A stretch of DNA of 5,012 nucleotides from an uncultured Lachnospiraceae bacterium. Its GTDB lineage: Bacteria > Bacillota > Clostridia > Lachnospirales > Lachnospiraceae. Of the stretch, positions 1 to 5,012 are shown piece by piece. Position numbers and translations under genes: made by a program. The stretch's first letter is position 1. Every line of letters starts with the position of its first letter. The notes under the pieces are model-generated. The model saw only the letters and a program-made list of their open reading frames with translations, was not told the origin of the DNA and made no database searches. The stretch spans positions 1 through 5,012 of the forward strand of contig CAJUFL010000111.1 in NCBI GenBank assembly GCA_910585605.1, read 5' to 3'.

Positions 1-90
1 TAGGCTTGGTGGGGTTCATCACGGTGGGTGGTGGGCCCCGCTTTTTCGTGTTTTTTGATGCCGCTGATAGGATGGCGATAGGGGAAAAAA

Positions 91-151
91 TCGTACTATC
101 AGGCAAAAGTATACTTTCACGCAAAAGTCAGGGGTTTCCGTGATAGTATAA
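91..151. repeat. Short palindromic repeat cluster 1 (three repeat units, one hairpin)
   Basis: Two direct units lie at 91-110 (TCGTACTATCAGGCAAAAGT) and 109-128 (GTATACTTTCACGCAAAAGT). One inverted unit lies at 135-151; its complement reads TTATACTATCACGGAAA. Units 110-125 and 135-150 pair over 16 positions with two mismatches around a 9-base loop (126-134). The inverted unit can also form a 7-bp hairpin with ACGGAAA at 153-159. The arrangement resembles a REP- or MITE-like intergenic element. I do not recognise the family. The role is unknown; an RNA hairpin or an insertion hotspot are both possible. Confidence 0.6.
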
Positions 152-207
152 AACGGAAAGGTAAAAAGGAGTAGGATATTGGCGGTTTTGGCTGAAAGGC
201 GTATTAG

Positions 208-242
208 TTTGACGGAAAATGCTGTTGAAAAACGGGGGATAT
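208..242 (+). repeat. Left copy of a diverged 35-base direct repeat flanking the operon
   Basis: This 35-base segment matches 4867-4901 at 29 of 35 positions without gaps, including the exact 13-mer GAAAATGCTGTTG. The adjacent GATACAAACACGGAAA (243-258) matches 4936-4951 at 15 of 16 positions, in the same order but farther away on the right. The operon and its leader lie between the two copies. The divergence argues against fresh attachment sites or a recent target duplication. A dispersed intergenic repeat family is more likely. Confidence 0.5.
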
Positions 243-325
243 GATACAAACACGGAAACTGCCTGTATTATCATAGAAACATGCGGGAAGTTTTCGTGAT
301 AGTATAAGAGGTTCCGTAATAATAC
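243..325. repeat. Short palindromic repeat cluster 2 (four units, nested hairpin)
   Basis: This is a second cluster of the same repeat seen at 91-151. Direct units lie at 243-260 (GATACAAACACGGAAACT) and 265-280 (GTATTATCATAGAAAC). Inverted units lie at 291-307 and 311-325. The 13-mer CGTGATAGTATAA is identical at 139-151 and 295-307. The inner units pair (266-280 with 290-304, 9-base loop, several G-U pairs). The outer units can pair through ACGGAA (252-257) with TTCCGT (312-317), giving a nested stem. The direct-direct-inverted-inverted order suggests a duplicated palindromic element. Function is unknown. Confidence 0.55.
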
Positions 326-445
326 ATGAGTAAGTCGGTATGTCCAGAGATCGTGAACGTGGCATTGGAGAACGTGGAAGTCCACGATGGCGGTTTCCTG
401 CATTTCCTTGATGACGCGAAGTTGGTGATTGAGAAGGAAGGATAG
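326..445 (+). pseudogene. Possible 3' end of a truncated gene (39 codons)
   Basis: An open frame starts at ATG 326, directly after a repeat unit, and ends at TAG 443-445. An in-frame TAA at 320 closes it upstream and there is no convincing ribosome binding site. The residues (for example ALENVEVHDGGFLHFLDDAK) look like real protein: alternating beta-type residues with a Gly-Gly turn, vaguely like repeats in secreted beta-rich proteins. The base composition is less AT-rich than the operon. A good terminator begins 7 bases after the stop, which is what the end of a genuine gene looks like. I read it as the remaining tail of a gene disrupted by the repeat insertion. It could also be a chance frame or a tiny intact gene. 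I do not recognise a family. Confidence 0.35.
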
Positions 446-451
446 TACAAG

Positions 452-485
452 GAAAAAGCTAGAGGAAAACAACCCTGGCTTTTTC
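452..485. terminator. Bidirectional rho-independent terminator
   Basis: GAAAAAGCTAG (452-462) pairs with CTGGCTTTTTC (475-485) over 11 positions, with one G-U pair and a 12-base loop. The T run on the + strand and the A run at the left arm make it usable in both directions. It sits 7 bases after the stop of the short frame at 326-445 and insulates the operon promoter downstream from upstream transcription. Confidence 0.65.
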
Positions 486-559
486 TCTGTATATGCAACA
501 AGTTGTGGGAACTAGACCGATAATGGATAATGGATTATATTATGAATTGCGTTTAAATA

Positions 560-588
560 TTGAAATTTTTGTCATTTTATGTTAATAT
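560..588 (+). promoter_or_regulatory. Housekeeping-type promoter for the TIR operon
   Basis: The -35 element TTGAAA (560-565) and the -10 element TAATAT (583-588) are separated by 17 bases. An extended -10 TG lies at 580-581. This is a strong match to the sigma-70/sigma-A consensus. Transcription would start near 595, giving a leader of about 150 bases before the TIR start at 745. It lies between an upstream terminator (452-485) and a terminator-like hairpin in the leader (648-683). Its position and strand fit the operon, but it could also drive only a short RNA of about 90 bases ending at that hairpin. Confidence 0.6.
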
Positions 589-647
589 CATTAAAAAGAA
601 GTGGTGTGTGAAAGGGGAACTAAATAGAAATAGGTAGAGATATGATT

Positions 648-683
648 AAGGCATCACTATGTATAGTTTTAGTGATGCCTTTT
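648..683 (+). terminator. Leader hairpin, possible transcription attenuator
   Basis: AAGGCATCACTA (648-659) and TAGTGATGCCTT (670-681) form a perfect 12-bp stem with a 10-base loop, followed by a run of four T (680-683) that overlaps the stem end. It lies about 55 bases after the predicted transcription start and 62 bases before the TIR start codon. No promoter-bearing gene precedes it, so it either terminates a short RNA or attenuates the operon. The T run is short, so termination may be partial. Confidence 0.55.
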
Positions 684-730
684 ATGATACATATAGTGTT
701 TTGTATTTTTTATGTTATTATTTGGGATTC

Positions 731-738
731 AAGGGAGG
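731..738 (+). promoter_or_regulatory. Ribosome binding site that sets the TIR start at TTG 745
   Basis: AAGGGAGG lies six bases before TTG 745, an ideal Shine-Dalgarno spacing. The only upstream in-frame ATG (712) is preceded by T-rich sequence with no such site. The 11 extra residues it would add carry no recognisable domain sequence, and the TIR core begins immediately after the TTG. Confidence 0.75.
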
Positions 739-744
739 TTTCTT

Positions 745-1599
745 TTGAAAGAAATAAATATATTTTTATCATATTGTTGGAAGGATGATGAGATAGCAGA
801 CGACATTTATGATTACTTTCTTAACAGAAAAAATATTGAACTACATAGAGACAAAATAGAAATTGGTTCTTGGAATAGTATAAAGGAATATATGCAATCA
901 ATTAGTAAAATGGATTATGTAATCCTTATAATTTCTGATTTTTACTTAAAATCTGCAAATTGTATGTATGAAGTATTAGAAGTAATGAGGGATAGAAAAT
1001 ACAAGGATAAAATTTTCCCGGCAGTTATAAATTCTGAAATATACAGTCCAATAATTAGAGCAGAATATGTCAAGCATTGGCAAGGAGAATTTAAAAAATT
1101 ACAAGAAACGCTAAAAGAAATAGATCCGCAAAATTGGGGAAATTTAAATAGAGATTTAAAGAAGTGCCAAGATATATCCTCCAATATTGCAGAATTTTTG
1201 GATGTAGTTTCGGATATGAATAATCCTAAAATAGAAGATGTAACGTTAAGAATAGAAGAAAAACTTAGTTCAAAGGGGTTAATGCCGGGCAATAAGGTTT
1301 TTCTATTTGAAAAATCCCCCAATTCTTTATATGATCAACTTCGGGAAGATTTTAAGAGAGTGCGTGAACAAGATGGTGCTAGTATTTCTTACAAAGCTGA
1401 AACATTGGCAAGAAAACTATGGAATGATTATCGTGATGGAGGAGGTGGGATATATTTGTTAGATTTGGCTCGTGTTCGCAATAATCAGATTGAAATTGAA
1501 AACTTATATTATGAATTGATTATGTCTACAGATATACAGATTAGGGATACTGCAAGACGGTGGAATAAGAAATGGAGGCGAGTAAATGAGCATTTTTAA
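745..1599 (+). CDS. TIR-domain protein, probable NADase effector
   Basis: The product has 284 residues from the TTG start. Residues 4-95 form a TIR domain. The first strand is INIFLSYCWKDD (4-15). The BB-loop region holds HRDKIEIGSW (34-43). The strand DYVILIISDFYL leads into SANCMYEV (70-77), where Glu76 sits at the position of the catalytic glutamate of NAD-cleaving TIR domains. This is known family behaviour; activity here is inferred. Residues 96-185 are mixed helical sequence. Residues 186-284 form a separate, mostly helical, charged region with a Gly-rich stretch (DGGGG, 231-235) and a Trp/Arg-rich end; I do not recognise it. No signal peptide or membrane segment is seen, so it should be cytoplasmic. 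It is first in the operon and its end overlaps the kinase-like gene by 14 bases, suggesting translational coupling. It may be the toxic output of the system. The TIR call is firm; the defence role is inferred. Confidence 0.87.
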   Translation: MKEINIFLSYCWKDDEIADDIYDYFLNRKNIELHRDKIEIGSWNSIKEYMQSISKMDYVILIISDFYLKSANCMYEVLEVMRDRKYKDKIFPAVINSEIYSPIIRAEYVKHWQGEFKKLQETLKEIDPQNWGNLNRDLKKCQDISSNIAEFLDVVSDMNNPKIEDVTLRIEEKLSSKGLMPGNKVFLFEKSPNSLYDQLREDFKRVREQDGASISYKAETLARKLWNDYRDGGGGIYLLDLARVRNNQIEIENLYYELIMSTDIQIRDTARRWNKKWRRVNEHF

Positions 1600-3724
1600 T
1601 TTTGAACAAAATAGAAAAGAGGGTAATGACAAAATAGTCGAAAAGAGAGAGTCTCAACAAATTGTGCCACTTCAACAGCAGATGAATTCTGCATGGGCTA
1701 ATGACAGATTGACGTCTGCATCTACTGAGAATACCCGTGCAACATATCAAAGAAATAAAGGTAGTGTAGCAAGGGATAATAGGAGAGCTGGCTACACAGA
1801 AAAGTCTAAAGTGAAGTGGCCTCAATATGGGGCAAGTCCGTCGATGCTTTTCAACTCTTCGGAAATCAAGATAATGGTAGAGGGAGAGTTAATGTGTACC
1901 AAAGGATTTATAGCTTTTATACGCGAGTGGCATGCATATAATACCACTGGTGCAAATAAACGCTCTGTATTTGTGCCAGGGTTCGAATATAATTTAATTC
2001 CTGATGATATACAAAAGGTATTTCATCCTATGCTTATTGAGAAAGAAAACGTAAGTATATATTATGATGTAAAGAATTATGAGGAATTATTCGCTCAACA
2101 AAATGTTCAAGGACCATATCTTTTTTTATCAAAGTCTTTAGATAAGGCCAAAAAAGTTAAGAGTATAGCTTATAAAGTGCATAAGGAACTTCGTTTTTTC
2201 ACGCTTGACGATGGAGGAAAGTTATCCGGTTTTACAGATAATGGAATGGTGGCAAAACAGTCGGTTGTGTCAGGCAATGAACAATTTAAGATAATGACCG
2301 CAATAACTCAATATAATCGGGCAAATAGGTTAGTACATAGCAACATTGGTAAAGGGGAAAGGGTATACGATGATCAAGGTAATGAAATAATATTACTTCA
2401 GGAATTTATGAGTAATGCAATGTCTATTACCTACAGAACAAATCAAACAGATATATTTGCTAAAATCTATGCACCTAATGTTCTGACAACTACTTATTTT
2501 GAAGATAAGACGGAACTAATGCTACAAAAGCCTATTAGACGTAGAGGAATAGGATGGCCTATCTCAAAGTTATATGATGTTAATGGTTGTTTCGTAGGAG
2601 CATTGATACCGCAAGCAGAGGGAATTCCTTTGATGCAGAGTGTTCTTGGAGAGGAACAACTTAAGTTACATTTTCCTGACTGGAACAAAAAAGATTTATG
2701 TGATTTGACAATTTGTATATTGGAACATATTATATTTTTACAAGATAGGCACATATTTTTTGGTTGCATTAATCCGCAGTCTATTTTTGTGAAAGATAAA
2801 AACCATGTCTATTTTGTAGATATGGATTGTTATCAGATTGAGGGGTATCCTTGTGTATCGCAGAATATTACTTTTCAGCCTCCAGAGTTACAACTGAGTG
2901 GAATTCGTAAACGCTTATATACACAGCAAACAGAAAATTATGAAGTTGCAGAACTGGTATTCATGCTTATGATGCCAGGAAAAACACCGTATGCGAAAGA
3001 AAAAAATGCGGATATGGCTCAAAGCATTGCTAATATGAGATTTCCTTTCTCATGGAGTGGGCAACCTGGAAATAGAGATGTGGATCGTCCTAGTGGGCGG
3101 TGGCGTTTTGTATGGAGCCATTTGGGCAGTTTAAAAGGAGACTTTTATAATACTTTTATGAGCGGCAAGGAGTTTAATGCACCTGAAAAGCGTAAGTCTG
3201 CTCGCTTTTGGCTACATGAAGTGCGATCATTGAGGAAAGATTTGGAACATCCTTATGATATGGAGTCACTTGAACTTTTTCCAAAAACATTTAAGAGAGA
3301 TGCCAAGACACAATTTTTTAAGTGCCAATATTGTGGGGTTGAATACCCTAAGTTTTATTTTTATCGTAAGTATTTTGATACGCCTTATCGGATTTGTAAT
3401 TCGTGCCTTAATACACCATCTGACAAATATTTTGAGTGTATTAGTTCGTATCATACATCGGTGGATAGAAAGTTTATTTATTCAAAGAAAATGGCGATTT
3501 TTCATCAGATTGCAACTGTTCAGAATTCTGATTGGCATAAGCAGCGGTATTGTAGCGAGTGTAAGCATATACGATCTCAAGTATATAAAAAATTGCGTTG
3601 TAGGAATTGTGGCTGTTCGTTTGATTTTACTTTTGGCCAAAAAGAGGACTATGATAAACGTTTTGGCATAGATAATTGGGGCGTTCCAAATAATTGTCCG
3701 GAATGTAAAAGAAAGCAGTCTTGA
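1586..3724 (+). CDS. Kinase-fold protein (probable pseudokinase) with C-terminal zinc ribbons
   Basis: The product has 712 residues; ATG 1586 has GGAGG seven bases upstream. Residues 1-85 are polar, Gln/Arg-rich and probably disordered. Residues 92-205 look alpha/beta, with YLFLSKSLDKAKKV (179-192) recalling PIN-like folds, but clear catalytic acids are lacking. Residues about 254-470 resemble a YegI-like protein kinase: Lys293 in FAKIY, Glu310 as the helix-C Glu, Asp412 in FVDMDCYQI for the metal-binding Asp, and PPE (432-434). The glycine loop is degenerate (SNAMSITY). The catalytic-loop Asp is replaced by Cys394 (FGCINPQSIF) and the following Asn by Ser399, so catalysis is doubtful. The C-terminus has CxxC pairs at 580/583, 604/607, 656/659, 672/675 and 704/707. 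The last ~45 residues fit the zf-trcl type of zinc ribbon (CRNCG, then FDF, then CPEC). Kinase plus zinc ribbon beside a VWA gene matches TerY-P-type loci. Likely role: cytoplasmic sensor or scaffold. Confidence 0.75.
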   Translation: MSIFNFEQNRKEGNDKIVEKRESQQIVPLQQQMNSAWANDRLTSASTENTRATYQRNKGSVARDNRRAGYTEKSKVKWPQYGASPSMLFNSSEIKIMVEGELMCTKGFIAFIREWHAYNTTGANKRSVFVPGFEYNLIPDDIQKVFHPMLIEKENVSIYYDVKNYEELFAQQNVQGPYLFLSKSLDKAKKVKSIAYKVHKELRFFTLDDGGKLSGFTDNGMVAKQSVVSGNEQFKIMTAITQYNRANRLVHSNIGKGERVYDDQGNEIILLQEFMSNAMSITYRTNQTDIFAKIYAPNVLTTTYFEDKTELMLQKPIRRRGIGWPISKLYDVNGCFVGALIPQAEGIPLMQSVLGEEQLKLHFPDWNKKDLCDLTICILEHIIFLQDRHIFFGCINPQSIFVKDKNHVYFVDMDCYQIEGYPCVSQNITFQPPELQLSGIRKRLYTQQTENYEVAELVFMLMMPGKTPYAKEKNADMAQSIANMRFPFSWSGQPGNRDVDRPSGRWRFVWSHLGSLKGDFYNTFMSGKEFNAPEKRKSARFWLHEVRSLRKDLEHPYDMESLELFPKTFKRDAKTQFFKCQYCGVEYPKFYFYRKYFDTPYRICNSCLNTPSDKYFECISSYHTSVDRKFIYSKKMAIFHQIATVQNSDWHKQRYCSECKHIRSQVYKKLRCRNCGCSFDFTFGQKEDYDKRFGIDNWGVPNNCPECKRKQS

Positions 3725-3756
3725 TAAAAGATAATTATCAGAAAGGAAGTGTATTT

Positions 3757-4563
3757 ATGTCTGAATATAATCGCTCTAATGATGCAGGGTATCATCTTAA
3801 AGAAGAGTATGATCAGATGTATAATGAACGAATGCGAACAAGCCCGCGTATTCCGATTTGCTTTTGTGTTGATGTTAGTGGTTCAATGGATACACCTGTT
3901 GGTAGTTTTGGGTCTCGTATTAATTTGTTAAGTAAAGTAATGAAGAATATGCTTAAGGCTATGCAGGATGATGACTCCGCGTTGGCATCGGAAGCTCTTA
4001 TTAGCGTGATAGTTTATGACCGCCACGCACATCGTATTCAGCCATTTGTAGATATACAAAGTATTGACCCAGAAAGGGCTACTCAATTTCATGCACGTGG
4101 ACAGACATTTATGTCTGAGGCGTTGAATTTAGCGTTACGTGTTATTGATGATAAAATACAAGAGTTACAAGATAATGATAATGACAATTATGTACCGATG
4201 TTAGTTTTTATGACGGATGGTGAAGCTTTTTCTTGTGGTGATGATCCTACACGGCAATTTAATTGGGTTCGAGAGCGTGTGAGTAAAGATGAATTACATG
4301 TTTTTCCAATTGGAATCAGTAGAGAAGCAGATATGCAAGTGCTTAGAAAATTAACACCCACTCAAGAAGTATATCAAATCAATACAAGTGACCAGTTTAT
4401 TGATGTTTTTGATGAAATCCGAAAACGTGCGAAAAGAAAATCGGATCGTTTTGTTTCAGAAGACGGCATGAATATGACACCGATGGTTTCGGATGATGAT
4501 AAAACTATTAGTAGTGCGTATGGACAATTTCTTGATTTGGATATTGTAGACAGTGTAATATAA
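3757..4563 (+). CDS. VWA-domain protein, TerY-like
   Basis: The product has 268 residues. ATG 3757 is chosen over the upstream in-frame TTG at 3721 because AAAGGAAG (3742-3749) precedes it at a normal distance. Residues about 31-218 form a von Willebrand factor A domain with a complete MIDAS metal site: DVSGSM (Asp39, Ser41, Ser43), Thr117 in GQTFM and Asp154 in MTDGEA. IPICFCVDVSGSMD and the later HVFPIGIS strand are typical of TerY-type cytoplasmic VWA proteins. There is no signal peptide or membrane helix. A basic patch (RKRAKRKSDR, 221-230) and a ~35-residue acidic tail ending LDLDIVDSVI follow the domain, making it longer than a minimal TerY. It is last in the operon, 32 bases after the kinase-like gene. 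VWA domains bind partner proteins through the metal, so it may bridge the kinase-like and TIR proteins or bind a trigger. The VWA call is firm; the partner is inferred. Confidence 0.9.
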   Translation: MSEYNRSNDAGYHLKEEYDQMYNERMRTSPRIPICFCVDVSGSMDTPVGSFGSRINLLSKVMKNMLKAMQDDDSALASEALISVIVYDRHAHRIQPFVDIQSIDPERATQFHARGQTFMSEALNLALRVIDDKIQELQDNDNDNYVPMLVFMTDGEAFSCGDDPTRQFNWVRERVSKDELHVFPIGISREADMQVLRKLTPTQEVYQINTSDQFIDVFDEIRKRAKRKSDRFVSEDGMNMTPMVSDDDKTISSAYGQFLDLDIVDSVI

Positions 4564-4859
4564 TTGCAAAGTGTTTGGTTGCCATGTGGTTATGAATTAC
4601 TATCCCAAAAATATTCGGGAGTAATTGCTGTTTATGATTGTGAAATCGCTATTGTAGATATTGGAAAAAAGAACCAGATTGTCTTTTCGTAAAAGTTGGT
4701 ACTACCATATAGGAAGGGATGCATAATCTTTGCGGATATAACAAACTGGTTTACTGTGTTGATTCAAGCAGGAACAAAGAGCTTACCGACTAAGAACATC
4801 TAAAAGGCTTTGAAGTGCCGGAGAAGTTTCAAAAGTATATGATAGAGCCTCTTAAGTGA
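4564..4859 (+). pseudogene. Decayed gene remnant of unknown family
   Basis: The frame of the VWA gene stays open from 4564 to TAA 4690 after its stop, with protein-like residues (YSGVIAVYDCEIAIVDIG). Near the A run at 4665-4670 the protein-like signal moves to another frame (KKEPDCLFVKVGTTI). It continues through TAG 4710 and TAA 4791 to TGA 4857 (for example GFEVPEKFQKYMIEPLK, 4803-4856). Loss of one A in that run would explain the frameshift. I do not recognise the family, and no PP2C motifs are seen. The alternative is non-coding sequence that reads well by chance; the hairpin at 4595-4626 supports some of that. Confidence 0.4.
4595..4626 (+). other. Hairpin just after the operon
   Basis: AATTACT-AT-CCC (4595-4606) pairs with GGGAGTAATT (4617-4626), giving 10 bp with a two-base bulge and a 10-base loop. 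It starts 32 bases after the VWA stop. No T run follows, so it is not a standard rho-independent terminator. It may stabilise or define the 3' end of the operon mRNA. No better terminator is visible downstream before the window ends. Confidence 0.4.
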
Positions 4860-4866
4860 GAAGAAT

Positions 4867-4951
4867 TTGTCTGAAAATGCTGTTGGAAAATGGGCAATAT
4901 TGTCATATTTTGTCAGGGTGTCTTAGTTTCCGGCAGATACAGACACGGAAA
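4867..4951 (+). repeat. Right-flank copy of repeat sequences found left of the operon
   Basis: 4867-4901 matches 208-242 at 29 of 35 positions, and GATACAGACACGGAAA (4936-4951) matches 243-258 at 15 of 16. Between them about 34 bases separate motifs that are adjacent on the left. TTTCCG (4927-4932) and CGGAAA (4946-4951) can form a 6-bp stem, echoing the TTTCCGT/ACGGAAA stem at 135-159. The same repeat family therefore lies on both sides of the module. It overlaps no gene. Confidence 0.5.
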
Positions 4952-5012
4952 GCCGAGAAAGCCCGTAAATGATATGCTTCCCATATGGTAGACAATGGAA
5001 ATATCCAAAACT

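Noticed and set aside
1..24. tRNA 3' end on the - strand (ACCCCACCA)
   Set aside because: No T-arm or acceptor partner is visible; the match is to a short string only.
9..46. GC-rich stem GTGGGG/CCCCGC followed by five T as a terminator
   Set aside because: Only six pairs, including one G-T, close a ~21-base interior, and no gene end is visible upstream; too weak to call.
19..249. Open frame of 76 codons on the - strand
   Set aside because: It covers the repeat cluster and its residues (YTITET and similar) are translations of the repeat; no ribosome site or domain is evident.
91..325. CRISPR array
   Set aside because: The repeats are degenerate, occur in both orientations, overlap or sit at irregular distances, and no spacer-sized uniform units exist.
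128..472. Open frame of 114 codons on the - strand
   Set aside because: It runs through the palindromic repeats and the terminator at 452-485, has recurring YYHGN/YYHEN motifs that are just the repeat read through, and has no ribosome site.
712..744. ATG 712 as start of the TIR gene
   Set aside because: No Shine-Dalgarno sequence precedes it, and the TTG at 745 has an ideal one; the extra residues add nothing to the TIR fold.
3255..3671. 138-codon + strand frame inside the kinase-like gene
   Set aside because: It lies wholly inside a well-supported gene in another frame, with composition explained by AT-rich cysteine-coding sequence.
3721..3756. TTG 3721 as start of the VWA gene, overlapping the kinase-like stop
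   Set aside because: ATG 3757 has a well-placed AAAGGAAG site and starts a normal N-terminus.
4662..4690. AAAAGA/TCTTTT hairpin as the operon terminator
   Set aside because: The stem is six AT-rich pairs and the T run is part of the stem, so it would be too unstable.

Overview
The window holds one compact three-gene operon on the + strand, flanked by repeat-rich, gene-poor DNA. The genes are: a TIR-domain protein (745-1599), a large kinase-fold protein with a cysteine-rich zinc-binding C-terminus (1586-3724), and a von Willebrand factor A (VWA) protein with an intact metal site (3757-4563). The first two overlap by 14 bases and the third follows after 32 bases, so they should be co-transcribed. 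The VWA plus kinase/zinc-ribbon pair resembles the TerY-P triad described in tellurite-resistance-type stress and defence loci, which normally also has a PP2C phosphatase. No PP2C is visible here and a TIR protein occupies the first position. My reading is a candidate TIR-armed defence or stress module in which kinase-like and VWA proteins sense or gate and the TIR is the effector. This is inference from domain content; nothing in the sequence proves it.

The operon is AT-rich, uses clear Shine-Dalgarno sequences for all three genes, uses a TTG start for the TIR gene, and has a housekeeping-type promoter upstream (TTGAAA, 17-base spacer, TAATAT with an extended -10 TG). This points to a low-GC Gram-positive (Clostridia-like) origin, with moderate confidence. 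The flanks look less AT-rich and carry gene remnants, which fits a horizontally acquired module, but the host cannot be named.

Region by region: 1-90 shows nothing I can support. 91-325 holds seven degenerate copies of a ~16-base repeat in both orientations, folding into two hairpins with 9-base loops. 326-445 is a short open frame that looks like the 3' end of a gene, followed by a bidirectional terminator (452-485). 486-744 is non-coding and contains the promoter (560-588) and a terminator-like hairpin (648-683) in the leader, a possible attenuator. 745-4563 is the operon. 4564-4859 contains a hairpin and what reads like a decayed gene with one frameshift and two stops. 4867-4951 repeats motifs seen in the left flank (208-258), so related repeat sequence brackets the module. 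4952-5012 shows nothing further.

Proposed cooperation: the VWA protein (MIDAS intact) may act as a metal-dependent interaction partner, the kinase-fold protein (which lacks the usual catalytic Asp) as a scaffold or sensor, and the TIR protein (Glu in the catalytic position) as an NAD-consuming effector held in check until triggered.
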